Of a stretch of 64,000 nt of DNA, positions 48,169-57,289 are shown one piece after another. The stretch spans positions 1-64,000 of the forward strand of contig CAZPWT010000071.1 in NCBI GenBank assembly GCA_964590435.1, written 5' to 3'. A program made the position numbers and the translations under genes. The notes under the pieces are model-generated. The model did not search any database, was not told the origin of the DNA, and saw only the letters and a list, made by a program, of their open reading frames with translations. The DNA is from WSZJ01 sp964590435. GTDB lineage: Bacteria; Planctomycetota; MHYJ01; WSZJ01. Positions within the stretch are counted from its first letter, which is position 1. Each line of letters opens with the position of its first letter.

Positions 48169-49418
48169 GCGACGTGCCTCCCCGCCACTGGAAACCGCCG
48201 ATCCCGAAAAAGAGCGAACCGCCCGCCATGAACAAGACGGCGGTGGCGCTTCTCCGGGTCATCCTGGTGGACAACCTCGCCTCGTGGCGGGCGAAGATGA
48301 AGAGCTGGATCCTGGAGACGGGGGCGAAGGCGGACTCCGTCCTGGAGGCGTCCACCGGCGAAGAAGCGCTGGAGCTCATTGCGCACGAGCAGTTCAACAT
48401 CGACGTCGTGGTGGCGGAGTATGACGACGAGTCGGTGAACGCGGCGGGCCTGCTGGCGCAGCTTCGATCGAAGCCGGAGACCTCGCGGATCGGGTTCATC
48501 GCGATGTGCGGGAACGATCCCGCGGCGATCCGCACGGCGCGGAGCGACGGCGCGACGGAAGTCCTGGTCAAGCCGGTTTCGCCGGTGAACCTGCTGGGCG
48601 CACTGTCGATGGTGCAGCGGACGCTGAAGCCGCGCACCGACGACACGAGGCGCCGCCTGCAGGAAGCCGCTTCGCAGCGCCCGCAGTCGACGAAGCTCTC
48701 CTCGACGATCGCACAGGAACTGCGGACAGCCGGGAAGCTCGGCAAGTACAGCAAGCTGGGGGCGGTGATCGCCGCGGGCCCGTTCCTGAACCGCCTCTAC
48801 TGGGTCGAACAGGGCACGGTCTTCGTCCGCGAGACCCGCGAGGACGGCACCGTCGTGGAGTACCGCGCGACGCCGGGGAGGTTCTTCGGCGAAGCGGCGT
48901 TCGTGGGCGAGACTCTGGTCGAGCTGCGCGCGGTCACCGAGTCGCTCGTCACGATCGTGGGGTGGCAGGAAGCCGACTCGGTCGCGAAAACCATGCAGCG
49001 ACTCCCGATCCTCAGCCACTACTTCAAGACCATCACCACCGAGCGCCACCGCAACAACGTGGTCGGCGAACTCCCCGACGAGTCCGCCGCGGGCGGCATG
49101 AACGGCTCGCTCGAATCCCTGTCCTTCCCCGACGTCATCCAGATGATGGTCGTCACGAAGAAGACCGGCATCCTCCGCGTCGACAGCGGCGGCGACACCG
49201 CCTTCCTCCACATCTACGGCGGCGTCGTCCGCCATGCCGAGTGCGGAAACAAGAAGGGCGACGCCGTCCTCTTCCGCATCTGCACCTGGGCCGGCGGCCG
49301 GTTCTCGTTCAGCCCCCAGCCGGCCCTGCAAGGCCCCCACACGGTCCTCGGCGACGCGAACTTCGTGATCATGGAAGGACTGCGGCGCCGGGACCAGGGG
49401 ATCTCCCCGGACGCTTGA
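48165..49418 (+). CDS. Receiver-cNMP-PATAN regulator 2 (Glu at phosphosite)
   Basis: A 417-residue paralog of the upstream gene, overlapping it by four bases. An extra 29 residues precede the receiver (RVILVDN); an internal ATG codon at residue 22 is an alternative start. The phosphoacceptor position is E85 (VVAEY), mimicking a phosphorylated state. The conserved Thr is Met or Cys, but the lysine is kept (LVKPVSP). The cNMP-like part has YWVEQGTVFVRET and GRFFGEAAFVGE. The PATAN part has LESLSFPDVIQMMVVTKKTG and GGVVRHAEC. It may be a constitutively active partner of regulator 1. Confidence 0.76.
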   Translation: MSDVPPRHWKPPIPKKSEPPAMNKTAVALLRVILVDNLASWRAKMKSWILETGAKADSVLEASTGEEALELIAHEQFNIDVVVAEYDDESVNAAGLLAQLRSKPETSRIGFIAMCGNDPAAIRTARSDGATEVLVKPVSPVNLLGALSMVQRTLKPRTDDTRRRLQEAASQRPQSTKLSSTIAQELRTAGKLGKYSKLGAVIAAGPFLNRLYWVEQGTVFVRETREDGTVVEYRATPGRFFGEAAFVGETLVELRAVTESLVTIVGWQEADSVAKTMQRLPILSHYFKTITTERHRNNVVGELPDESAAGGMNGSLESLSFPDVIQMMVVTKKTGILRVDSGGDTAFLHIYGGVVRHAECGNKKGDAVLFRICTWAGGRFSFSPQPALQGPHTVLGDANFVIMEGLRRRDQGISPDA

Positions 49419-49509
49419 AGCCGTGACCGCGTTCGCTTGTGCCGCGCCCCGCGGTTTGGGACCATGCGCCCAGCACCGTCGGAACCAGAAGCGCACCCGG
49501 GAGACAGGC

Positions 49510-50703
49510 ATGCGGATCATGGTCGTCGACAAGCTCGCTTCCTTCCGGAAAAAACTCCGGGGGTGGCTGGCGGACGGCGGGCACGCGGCGGACAACGTGC
49601 TGGAAGCGGGCACGGGCCAGGCAGCGATGCAGCTTCTCCGGCGCGAGGAATTCAACATCGACGCCATCATCTGCGAGTGGGACCAGCCGACCGTCGGGGC
49701 GTCCGATCTCGTCCAGCAGCTCCGCTCGGTCCCGGGATTCGCCCACATCGGATTTGTCGCGATCGGCCCGCCCGTTGCGGCGCAGGAAAAGGCCGCCCTC
49801 CAGATCGGCGTCACCCAGTACATGTCCCAGCCGGTCGATCCCGAGGGGCTCCTGCATTCGCTGGTGGAAATCGAGAAGTCGGCGATTGCGCACCGGAAGC
49901 GCGCGCCGTCGCCGACGACGCGTTTCAGGATCCTCGCGAACGAACCCCCGAAGCGGCTGCAGCCGCCGGCCGCGGCGATGGGCGCCGCGGAGTCGGAATT
50001 GCGGAAGAACGCGAAGACGTCGTACCTGAAACCGGGGGGAACGCTCGAGCTCCGCGGAGGGGCGCCGCTTCACTGGATCGAGGCGGGTTCGCTGACGGTC
50101 AGCGAAAAGCGGTCCGACGGGCTGGAACTGGAGTACCGGCTCACGATGGGGCAGTTCCTCGCAGAAGCGCCGTTCGGCGGCTTTCCGTTCGAGGTGATCA
50201 CGGTCAAGGCGGAGTCGGAGGTCTGGCTTTCCTCGCGCGACGCGGCGACCGTCGACGAACTGCGCGCGCGTCATCCGGTGCTCTTCTACTCCTTCCGCAA
50301 CATCGCAACGGAGCGCGCACGCCGATTCCAGAAGGCCGCGGAGAAGCAGACGGTCGAACGCGGGCTGGCCGGCGAGATCGACTCGCTTCCCGTCGGCGAC
50401 CTGCTCGGCATTCTCCACGGGGCGAGGAAGACGGGCGTGCTTCGGCTCCAGGCGCCCGAACGGACCTACTACATCCAGTTCGCGAACGGCGCGATCCGCC
50501 ACGTCGAGGCGGACGGAGAAGTCGGGGAATCCGTGTTCTACGCCGCGTTGCTGCTGACCGCCGGGCACTTCGAATTCATGGTGGGCCCGGCGGTGGAGGG
50601 CCCGGTCACGATCGCGAAGGACACGCCGTCCCTGCTGCTGGAGGGGCTGAAGCGGCGGGCGGCGCACGTGTCGCGGGCGCCGAAGGTGCCCGGCCAGGGC
50701 TAA
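49510..50703 (+). CDS. Receiver-cNMP-PATAN regulator 3 (Glu at phosphosite)
   Basis: A 397-residue third paralog. I chose ATG 49510 (MRIMVVDKLASF), aligned with regulator 1 and preceded by GGGAG, instead of an open extension from 49423. The phosphoacceptor position is E56 (IICEW), and both the Thr and the Lys are lost (GFVAIG, MSQPVDP). The receiver is therefore fully degenerate. The cNMP-like domain (HWIEAGSLTVSEK, GQFLAEAPFGGFPFEV) and PATAN domain (LAGEIDSLPVGDLLGILHGARKTGVLRL) are well kept. A 91-base gap separates it from regulator 2. Confidence 0.77.
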   Translation: MRIMVVDKLASFRKKLRGWLADGGHAADNVLEAGTGQAAMQLLRREEFNIDAIICEWDQPTVGASDLVQQLRSVPGFAHIGFVAIGPPVAAQEKAALQIGVTQYMSQPVDPEGLLHSLVEIEKSAIAHRKRAPSPTTRFRILANEPPKRLQPPAAAMGAAESELRKNAKTSYLKPGGTLELRGGAPLHWIEAGSLTVSEKRSDGLELEYRLTMGQFLAEAPFGGFPFEVITVKAESEVWLSSRDAATVDELRARHPVLFYSFRNIATERARRFQKAAEKQTVERGLAGEIDSLPVGDLLGILHGARKTGVLRLQAPERTYYIQFANGAIRHVEADGEVGESVFYAALLLTAGHFEFMVGPAVEGPVTIAKDTPSLLLEGLKRRAAHVSRAPKVPGQG

Positions 50704-51284
50704 CCGGAGGGGGCCGCGCGGCCTTCGAGCACCGCAGGAACCAGCGTCGGCCTCGGGACGGGCGGCACGATCCCCCACTTTTTCTGCGCCCAGATCACGA
50801 GGAAGAACATCCGCAGCCACCAGTTCATCCCCGCGACATCCCCGGCGAGGACGCGGACGACGGCCTTCTTGATCCGCGGGCTCTCGACGTCGGCGAGGAA
50901 GATGTCGTACCAGGGCTGCGTGTAGAACGCGCGGACGAAGCGGGTGTACGTGTCGACGCTCTGGAAGAGAGTTTTCGCCGAGCCGGCGAGGGCGGCGGCG
51001 CGGACGCGGTCGCGGTAGGAGAAGTCGGCCTCGACGTGCGCCGGCGTCAGCCGCTTCGCCGCCGCGATCCGCTCCCGCACGACGGCGGACGCCGCGAAGA
51101 GGCGCTCCATGAGCTCGAGCGGTTCGCCGTGCCAGGCGTCCCGCACCGCGCGGTCCACGACGACGCCGACGCTCGTCGTGTTGCGCCCCCCGGGCTCGAT
51201 CGACATCGGGATCAGCCAGAACCAGCAGTCCGCGGCCGAGGCGCTTCCGGCGGGCCCTCCCCCGATGAGGATGCAGTCGAGCAA
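50700..51284 (-). pseudogene. Internally deleted FAD-dependent oxidoreductase (halogenase-like) remnant
   Basis: The frame starts as a flavoprotein (TTG 51284: LLDCILIGGGPAGSASAA) but within about 18 residues jumps to CWFWLIPMSIEPGGRNTTSV. That segment normally lies some 250-300 residues further on in tryptophan-halogenase/geranylgeranyl-reductase-like proteins. The usual C-terminus follows (YRDRVRAAALAGSAKTLFQSVDTYTRF...). An in-frame deletion seems to have removed most of the FAD and substrate domains, leaving 194 residues without a complete FAD fold. Expression with the exporter upstream is possible (the TTG lies a few bases after the permease stop), but oxidoreductase activity is unlikely. 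Confidence 0.7.
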
Positions 51285-51288
51285 GCGA

Positions 51289-52464
51289 CTACGTGGCCCG
51301 CAGGGACGCGAGGATGGGGCGGCGCGCGGCGGCAAGGGCCGGGAGGAAGCCGCCGACGGCGCCGACGAAGCCGCCGATGGCGAGGCCGAGGAGGAGCATC
51401 ACGGGGGTGATGGTGAAGCGGAAAGCGGTCTCGGAGAAGGAGACCCAGTTCATGGTGCCGGTCTGGAGGCCGTTGACGGGGAGCGCGATGAGGCAGCCGA
51501 GCGCGCCGCCGGCGAGGCCGATGAGCGTCGCCTCGAACAGGAACGAGGCGAGGATGACGAATCTCCCGAACCCGAGGGCGCGGAGCGTGCCGATTTCGCG
51601 GGAGCGGTTGCCGATCGCGGCGTACATGGTGTTCATGGCGCCGAGGCCGGCGCCGAGGGAGAGCAGGATGGTGATGAATCCCCCGACGACGCGCAGTCCC
51701 GTTGCGAGCCCGGTCTGGCCGGCGAAGTATTCGCGCACCGTGATCGCCTTGAGCTCCTTCGTCTCGCTGGACGCCGCAAGGCCGTCGTTGAGCCCGGGGA
51801 GATCCTCCGGGCGGTTCATCCGCACATAGAGCGAGCTCACGCCGCTTCCCCGCCGCGCGTCCGCCTGCAGCTCGGGGAGGTCCGCCCAGATCTCGGACTC
51901 CCACCCTGCGCCGCCGGCCTCAAAGTGCCCCACGACGACCCAGTCGCGGCGGCCGAAGCGGATCTTGTTGCCGACCTGGAGGTTGTCGAAGCGGGCGGCA
52001 AGCGGCTTGCCGACGAGGATCTCGTTCCCGCGGGGACGCTTCCCTCCCTCGACTCCGCCGCCCTGGACCTTCAATTCCGGCCGGATGTCGAAAGCGCGCG
52101 GGGTGACGCCGCGGACGACGACGTTGCATGGGGCGCCGCCGCCGATGCGCGGGAGCATGATGACGATGAAGAGTTCGCGGGAGACGACGGGGCCCTGGGC
52201 GTCGCGGGGGATGAGGGGGATGTTCTCGACCTGGTCGGCGGCCTCGTCGCGGACGCCGCTGGAGGTTTCGGCGTTGGTGCCCTTCTGGAGGACGATGGCC
52301 TGGAGGGGATCGCCGGTGACTTCGCCGATGGAGATGATTCCCTGGGCGAGGGCCATGAGGACGAGGAAGACGGCGACGACCATGGCGACGCCGGCGAGGG
52401 TCATGAGGGTGGAGACGCGGCGGACGAAGAGGTTGCGGAGGTTGTATTTGAGGATGAGGCCCAC
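51289..52464 (-). CDS. MacB/LolC-like ABC transporter permease 2
   Basis: A 391-residue FtsX-type permease: one membrane helix near the N-terminus (VSTLMTLAGVAMVVAVFLVLMAL), a large periplasmic domain (about residues 50-265) and three C-terminal helices. The FtsX-core segment GAGLGAMNTMYAAIGNRSREIG followed by TLRALGF is the coupling region. The GTG start overlaps the stop of permease 1. With the ATPase and adaptor upstream this makes a MacAB-like efflux or lipoprotein-type exporter using two different permeases. Confidence 0.88.
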   Translation of the reverse strand: MGLILKYNLRNLFVRRVSTLMTLAGVAMVVAVFLVLMALAQGIISIGEVTGDPLQAIVLQKGTNAETSSGVRDEAADQVENIPLIPRDAQGPVVSRELFIVIMLPRIGGGAPCNVVVRGVTPRAFDIRPELKVQGGGVEGGKRPRGNEILVGKPLAARFDNLQVGNKIRFGRRDWVVVGHFEAGGAGWESEIWADLPELQADARRGSGVSSLYVRMNRPEDLPGLNDGLAASSETKELKAITVREYFAGQTGLATGLRVVGGFITILLSLGAGLGAMNTMYAAIGNRSREIGTLRALGFGRFVILASFLFEATLIGLAGGALGCLIALPVNGLQTGTMNWVSFSETAFRFTITPVMLLLGLAIGGFVGAVGGFLPALAAARRPILASLRAT

Positions 52465-53609
52465 TAGTCGACTCTCCGGAGGCCGTCGACGATGGAGCGG
52501 CGTGCGGCGACGAAAGCGGGGGCGGCGCCGGAGATGAGGCCGACGCCGAGGGCGATGGCGAAGCCGATGGCGGTGGTGGAGGGCGTCATGTGGAAGTACG
52601 GGGCCATGCCGCCGAGGTCGTACTTGCCCGGGCGGAAGACAAGGATGGCGAGGCCGACCCCCGCGGCGGCGCCGAGGAGGCTGATGAGGACGCTCTCGGC
52701 GACGAAGAGGAAGGCGATGCGGCCCTGGCTGAAGCCGAGGCAGCGCATGACGGCGTGCTCGGTGGTGCGTTCGCGGCCGACCATGGCCATGGTGTTGGCG
52801 GCGACCATGAGGATCGTCGCGACGATCGCGAGGCCGATGTTGACGACGAGGTCCTTGATGTTGCCCATCATGGACATGAAGTTCGCCATGAAGGTCTTCT
52901 CGGTCTCGGTTTTCGTCTCGGAGTCCGAGTTCGCGAACATCGCGTCGATCGACTGGCAGACGCCGGGGATGTTCTCGACCTTGTCGACCTTGGCCCAGAG
53001 GTAGCCGATCTGCCCGGGGTTCCCGCGCACCTTCTCGAGGTAGTCACGGCGGAAGATCAGGATGCTCTCGTCGGGCCCTTCGCAGGTGCCGAGCAGCACC
53101 AGCTCGATCTCATGCTTGAAGATCGGCGACTTCAACGTGACGGTCTTCCCGATTTCCCAGCCGCACTCCGCGCGCGTCCTCTCGAGCAGCCGCCGCGCGA
53201 TCACGGCGCCGCGGAGCTCGCCGCGCAGCTTGTCCAGCGACCCCGGCTCGAACTTGTAGTCGTCCCACATCTTTTCCGTCGGCTCGAGGTCCGCCGCGAT
53301 CGTGCTCATGAACATCGTGTTCTCTTTGCCCTCGATCTGCCCGCCCCACCAGACGCACGCCTGCACAATCGTCACGTGCGGCACCTGCTCCAGCTTCGCC
53401 TTGTACGCCTCCGGCAGGAAAAACGTCAGCGACGTCGCATGGCGGATCACGACGCGCAGCGAGGCGCCCGCGTTCTCGAGCTGCTTGTCGCCCGACGAGA
53501 GGTAGCAGAGCATCGTCGAGAGCAGGAAGAGCGACACCGCGACCGACGCGACCGTCAGCATCGTGCGCCGCTTGCTCCGCCACGCGTTTTTCCAGATCAG
53601 TCGCAGCAT
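52464..53609 (-). CDS. MacB/LolC-like ABC transporter permease 1
   Basis: A 381-residue FtsX-type permease with an N-terminal helix (MLTVASVAVSLFLLSTML), a periplasmic domain and three C-terminal helices. VAANTMAMVGRERTTEHAVMRCLGFS is the conserved coupling segment. It probably pairs with permease 2 as a heterodimer, since both genes lie behind one ATPase gene. The ATG lies immediately after the stop of the ATPase gene. Confidence 0.88.
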   Translation of the reverse strand: MLRLIWKNAWRSKRRTMLTVASVAVSLFLLSTMLCYLSSGDKQLENAGASLRVVIRHATSLTFFLPEAYKAKLEQVPHVTIVQACVWWGGQIEGKENTMFMSTIAADLEPTEKMWDDYKFEPGSLDKLRGELRGAVIARRLLERTRAECGWEIGKTVTLKSPIFKHEIELVLLGTCEGPDESILIFRRDYLEKVRGNPGQIGYLWAKVDKVENIPGVCQSIDAMFANSDSETKTETEKTFMANFMSMMGNIKDLVVNIGLAIVATILMVAANTMAMVGRERTTEHAVMRCLGFSQGRIAFLFVAESVLISLLGAAAGVGLAILVFRPGKYDLGGMAPYFHMTPSTTAIGFAIALGVGLISGAAPAFVAARRSIVDGLRRVD

Positions 53610-54296
53610 CTAGGCCGCCGCCTCGACAAGCCGTCCCTTTTCGAGGTGCAGGGTCCGCGTCGCCCGCGCCGCGGCTTTCGGGTCGTGCGTGACCATCACG
53701 ATCGTCTTCTTGAACTCGCGGTTCAGGCGCTGGAGAAGCGTGAGGACCTCGTCGGCCGATTTCGCGTCGAGGTCGCCCGTCGGCTCGTCCGCAAGCAGCA
53801 GCAGCGGGTCCACCACGATCGCCCGGGCGATCGAGACGCGCTGCTCCTGCCCGCCCGAGAGCTGGCGCGGGAAGTGCTTCGCCCGGTCGGTCAGCCCGAC
53901 GATGTCGAGGGCCTGCATCACGTGCTGGCGCCGCTCGGCGCGCGACAAGCTCGTGAGCAGCAGCGGCAGCTCGACGTTTTCGTACGCCGTCAGCACCGGG
54001 ATGAGGTTGTAGAGCTGGAAGATGAACCCAGTGGTGCGCGACCGCCACTTCGCCAGCGCGCCTTCGCCGAGTCCCGTGATCACTTTCCCGTCGACGGTGA
54101 TGCGGCCAGCCGACGGCTGGTCGATTCCCGCGAGGAGGTTGAGGAGCGTCGTCTTCCCCGATCCGCTCGGGCCCATCAGCGCGAGAAAGTCGCCGCGCGG
54201 GATGGTCAGCGAGAGCTGCTCCAGCACCGTGATCCCCTGCTTGTCCCGGCGGTACTCCTTCGACACCGCCGCCACTTCCACGAGAACGTCGCTCAT
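53610..54296 (-). CDS. MacB/LolD-type ABC transporter ATP-binding protein
   Basis: A 228-residue ATPase. Walker A is GPSGSGKTT, the signature LSGGQEQRVSIARA, Walker B LLLLADEPTGDLD, and the switch histidine lies in VMVTHD. All sites are intact. FIFQLYNLIPVLTAYENVELP is characteristic of the LolD/MacB/FtsE group. Start ATG 54296 overlaps the adaptor stop (ATGA). It powers the two permeases downstream by mechanotransmission. Confidence 0.93.
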   Translation of the reverse strand: MSDVLVEVAAVSKEYRRDKQGITVLEQLSLTIPRGDFLALMGPSGSGKTTLLNLLAGIDQPSAGRITVDGKVITGLGEGALAKWRSRTTGFIFQLYNLIPVLTAYENVELPLLLTSLSRAERRQHVMQALDIVGLTDRAKHFPRQLSGGQEQRVSIARAIVVDPLLLLADEPTGDLDAKSADEVLTLLQRLNREFKKTIVMVTHDPKAAARATRTLHLEKGRLVEAAA

Positions 54297-55735
54297 CTCT
54301 CCTCCGCCTTGACCTTCATCCCCTCGGCCAGTGGAACCGAATTCGATACGACGACGACGTCGCCGCCCGAAACGCCGCGCTTCACCTCGACTTTCCCGTC
54401 CTTCTCCGCGCCCAGCTCGACTTCCCGGCGGGTCGCCCGCCCGTCCGCCACGACCCACACCGCCGTCTTCCCGTCGGCTCGCACCACGGCCTCCCGCGGA
54501 ATCCGGGGAAGGGGCGCCTCCACCGGTGCGGAGGCGTCCTCCAGGAACGTCACGCGAAGCGCCATCTCGGGAAGCAGCGCGGCGTCCGGGTCGATGAGGC
54601 GGACCCGCACCTTGACCACCGCGCGCTGGCGATCGGCCGTCGGCACGATCTGCCGCAGCTCCCCCTTGTACCGCTTCGAGGGCACCGCATCGACCGCGAT
54701 CCGCGCCGGATGCCCGACGCGCAATTCCGACAGCCTCGCCTCGTTGACGTCGACTTCCGCCTCGAGCGTCGAGAAATCCGCGACCGTGAACAGCGCGCCG
54801 CCGCGCGTCCCGGTGACGATCCCGGCCGGCGATGCCGCCTCCCCGGGGTGAACCTTCCGCGCCGTGACGCGCCCGTTGATCGGCGATCGGATCAGCATCT
54901 CCTCCAGCCGCAACTTCGCCTGCTTGAGCCGCGACTCCGCGGACTCGGCACGGGCGTCCGCCGCCTCCGCGGCCGAAATCGCCGTCGCCACCGCCGCCTC
55001 CGCCGTCGCCGCGTTCGCCTTCGCCTGCTTCACCCGTGCTTCCGCCGTCGCCAGGTTCGCCTCCGCCTGGCCGTAGCGCGCCTCGGCCGCCTTGCAGGCC
55101 GACTCAGAAGCGTCGCGCTCGCCCTCGCCGATGTCCTTCGTCTCGAACAGCTTCCGCTTCCGCTCCCAGTCGCGGCGGGCCTCGTCGCGTCGCGCGGCCT
55201 CCTCCTCGAGGGCGCGGGCCGCCGCCGGGCGCGCCGCCTCGGCCTCGTCGATCGCCTTCTTCGCCCCCTCGACGCGCGCCAGCGCCTCGTCGCGACCCTT
55301 CCACGCCGACGCCTTCATCGCGGCCCACTCGCGCATGGCCAGTTCGGCCTCCTCGGCCTGGGCCTTTTCCACGTCGTTGACGAGCTCCGCGAGAACCTGG
55401 CGCTCGACGACGGTGTCCCCCTCGTCCACGTGGACCTTCGCGATGATCCCCGCGACCTTCGTGGCGACCTCGGCACGGCGCTGCGGAACGAGGTAGCCGC
55501 TCGCGTCCAGGGACTTGGAAGCGCCCGCGGCGACGGAGGGGACGCGGACGACGGTGACCGCCGGAAGCGGGCGGAGGAGGCGGTCCCAGGCCGCATAGCC
55601 GCCGGCGCCGAGGACGGCGACGAGGGCGATCCCGGCCGCAAGCTTCAGGAACGCGCCGCCGCCGCGCGACTCGTCGTCGTCGCGATCGATCCTGAGGCGG
55701 GCCAGGTCGGCAGAAGCGGAGGCAGGTTCGGTCAT
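54293..55735 (-). CDS. MacA-like periplasmic adaptor (membrane fusion protein)
   Basis: A 480-residue protein with a short cytoplasmic tail, one membrane helix (FLKLAAGIALVAVLGAGGYAA), lipoyl halves (VAGIIAKVHVDEGDTVVERQ and MLIRSPINGRVTARKVHPGE) and a very long Ala/Glu/Arg-rich helical hairpin (about residues 120-275). Barrel and membrane-proximal domains end the protein. It is first in the exporter operon and would join the permeases to an outer-membrane channel encoded elsewhere. Confidence 0.9.
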   Translation of the reverse strand: MTEPASASADLARLRIDRDDDESRGGGAFLKLAAGIALVAVLGAGGYAAWDRLLRPLPAVTVVRVPSVAAGASKSLDASGYLVPQRRAEVATKVAGIIAKVHVDEGDTVVERQVLAELVNDVEKAQAEEAELAMREWAAMKASAWKGRDEALARVEGAKKAIDEAEAARPAAARALEEEAARRDEARRDWERKRKLFETKDIGEGERDASESACKAAEARYGQAEANLATAEARVKQAKANAATAEAAVATAISAAEAADARAESAESRLKQAKLRLEEMLIRSPINGRVTARKVHPGEAASPAGIVTGTRGGALFTVADFSTLEAEVDVNEARLSELRVGHPARIAVDAVPSKRYKGELRQIVPTADRQRAVVKVRVRLIDPDAALLPEMALRVTFLEDASAPVEAPLPRIPREAVVRADGKTAVWVVADGRATRREVELGAEKDGKVEVKRGVSGGDVVVVSNSVPLAEGMKVKAEER

Positions 55736-55744
55736 GGACCCCGG

Positions 55745-55750
55745 ATGCTA
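55745..55750 (-). promoter_or_regulatory. TAGCAT -10-like element before the exporter operon
   Basis: On the minus strand TAGCAT, then nine bases, then the ATG at 55735. The layout matches the near-leaderless promoters elsewhere in the window. Confidence 0.4.
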
Positions 55751-55778
55751 ATGGAGCCCCGGCAGGGCGTCTACGGGG

Positions 55779-56174
55779 CTACCGGCCCGAGACTCCGAGG
55801 ACATTTCCCTCGGGATCGGCGAAGGAAGCGCAGCGGATGTCGTCGCTCACGGCGGCGGCGGGACGGACGATCCGGACGCCGCGGCGAGCCAGCGCCTTGA
55901 CGGTGTCGTCGACGTTCCCGACGTTGAAGGAGATCCCGGTGTCGCGCGGTTTCGCGTCGTCGGCGTGATGAAGCGCGACCGTCGCCCCCTCGGTGCGGAA
56001 CTCGGTCCAGCAGTCGCTCTCGTAGAGGCAGGGCCAGCCGAGCGTGTCGCGGTAGAACGCGACGGACTTTTTCATGTTCTTCACGAAGACGAGCACGTGC
56101 CCGACCATTCGCGGGAGAAAGGACGCGTCCGTCGTCGTGCGCGATGCTCTCTTTCGGGCGGCTTTGACGGCCAT
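55779..56174 (-). CDS. VOC-superfamily (glyoxalase/bleomycin-resistance-like) protein
   Basis: A 131-residue vicinal-oxygen-chelate protein. The core MVGHVLVFVKNMKKSVAFYRDTLGW is the first beta-alpha-beta-beta-beta unit. GISFNVGNVDDTVKALARRGV and SFADPEGNVLGV are the second. The N-terminal basic stretch (VKAARKRASR) is outside the fold. Likely roles are a small metal-dependent lyase, dioxygenase or binding protein; the substrate cannot be told. It stands alone 55 bases after the galactokinase gene. Confidence 0.85.
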   Translation of the reverse strand: MAVKAARKRASRTTTDASFLPRMVGHVLVFVKNMKKSVAFYRDTLGWPCLYESDCWTEFRTEGATVALHHADDAKPRDTGISFNVGNVDDTVKALARRGVRIVRPAAAVSDDIRCASFADPEGNVLGVSGR

Positions 56175-56229
56175 GGTCAGCTCCGGTGCGAGGATTTCCG
56201 GGAAGGCTAGGCCGGGGCCCGAACGGGTG

Positions 56230-57264
56230 TCAATCCCGAACGCGACCCCACGAGCCCGACCACAGGGCGCGCTTCCGCCGCGCGAACGCCGGCCCGCGGC
56301 GGTCCCCCGGCGCCCAGATCGCGAGGATCGCACCGCCGAATCCGCCGCCGACCATGCGTGCCCCGAGGGCGCCCGCCGCCAGCGCCGCCTCGACCTGCCG
56401 GTCCACGGCCGGCAGCGACACGTCGAAGTCGTCGCGCAGCGAGGCGTGCGACGCGGACAGCAGCCGCCCGAGCGCCGCGGAGTCCCCGGCCCGAAGCGCC
56501 CGGGCCGCGTCGAGAACTCGCGCACACTCCGTGAGGACGTGACGCGCCCGCCGCAGCACAACGCCGCGCAGCGCCCCGAGTTCCTTTGCCTCCGCCAGCC
56601 GATCCACCCCGAGCCGACGCGCCGCCCGTTCGCACTCCTTCCGCCGCCGGCCGTAGGCGCTTCGGGCCAGCGCGCGCGACACGCCGGAATGGAAGACCAC
56701 GGCGAACGCCCGCGGCAGGGGGAGCAGTCGGCCGCGGAGCCGCGCGCAGTCGAACAGCAGCGCGTGCCCCGGCCGCCCCAGCGCGATCGCAAAAGGATCC
56801 ATCGGCCCCACGGGTTTGCCGACGCCGCGTGTCTCGGCAAGCCATGCGAGCCGGGCGATTTCGGCGGGGCAAAGACGAAGGGTGTACAGCCGGTCCCATG
56901 CTTGAAGCGCGGCGACCAGCAACGACGCGGAGGAACTCAGCCCCGCACCGATGGGCAAATTGCTGCGGACGGTCCCCGTCCATCCGCCAACACCGGGACG
57001 AACGCGCCTCAACTCTTCCCACGCCGATGACAGGTACTGCCCCCACCCCCGGCCGCGTGCCCCGGCCGCAAGGCAAACCCGCCCCCGCATCTCCCGGCTC
57101 ACGGCCACCAGATCCAAAGACCGCCGCGACACGATCGTCGTCCCGATCCCCTCGAGCGGAAACGGCAGCACCGCCCCGCCCGAGTAGTCGACGTGCTCCC
57201 CGATCAGGTTGACCCGGCCGGGCGCAAGAACGCGCACCGGCGCCTCCGCTGGCAGTTTCTTCAC
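56230..57264 (-). CDS. galK: Galactokinase-like GHMP kinase
   Basis: A 344-residue sugar kinase. PGRVNLIGEHVDYSGG is the galactokinase signature with the catalytic-region arginine and glutamate. PIGAGLSSSASLLVAAL is the ATP loop. GPMDPFAIALG carries the catalytic aspartate, and GARMVGGGFGGAILA is the third GHMP motif. It should phosphorylate galactose or a related sugar at C1. The GTG at 57264 starts just before the family-like region and has only a weak ribosome binding site; the open frame upstream is not conserved. No other Leloir gene is adjacent. Confidence 0.87.
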   Translation of the reverse strand: MKKLPAEAPVRVLAPGRVNLIGEHVDYSGGAVLPFPLEGIGTTIVSRRSLDLVAVSREMRGRVCLAAGARGRGWGQYLSSAWEELRRVRPGVGGWTGTVRSNLPIGAGLSSSASLLVAALQAWDRLYTLRLCPAEIARLAWLAETRGVGKPVGPMDPFAIALGRPGHALLFDCARLRGRLLPLPRAFAVVFHSGVSRALARSAYGRRRKECERAARRLGVDRLAEAKELGALRGVVLRRARHVLTECARVLDAARALRAGDSAALGRLLSASHASLRDDFDVSLPAVDRQVEAALAAGALGARMVGGGFGGAILAIWAPGDRRGPAFARRKRALWSGSWGRVRD

Positions 57265-57289
57265 CCGTGGCCGCCCCGATTCAGCCCGC

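Noticed and set aside
49423..49509. Extended N-terminus of regulator 3 from 49423
   Set aside because: The extra residues do not align with regulator 1, and ATG 49510 has a GGGAG ribosome binding site.
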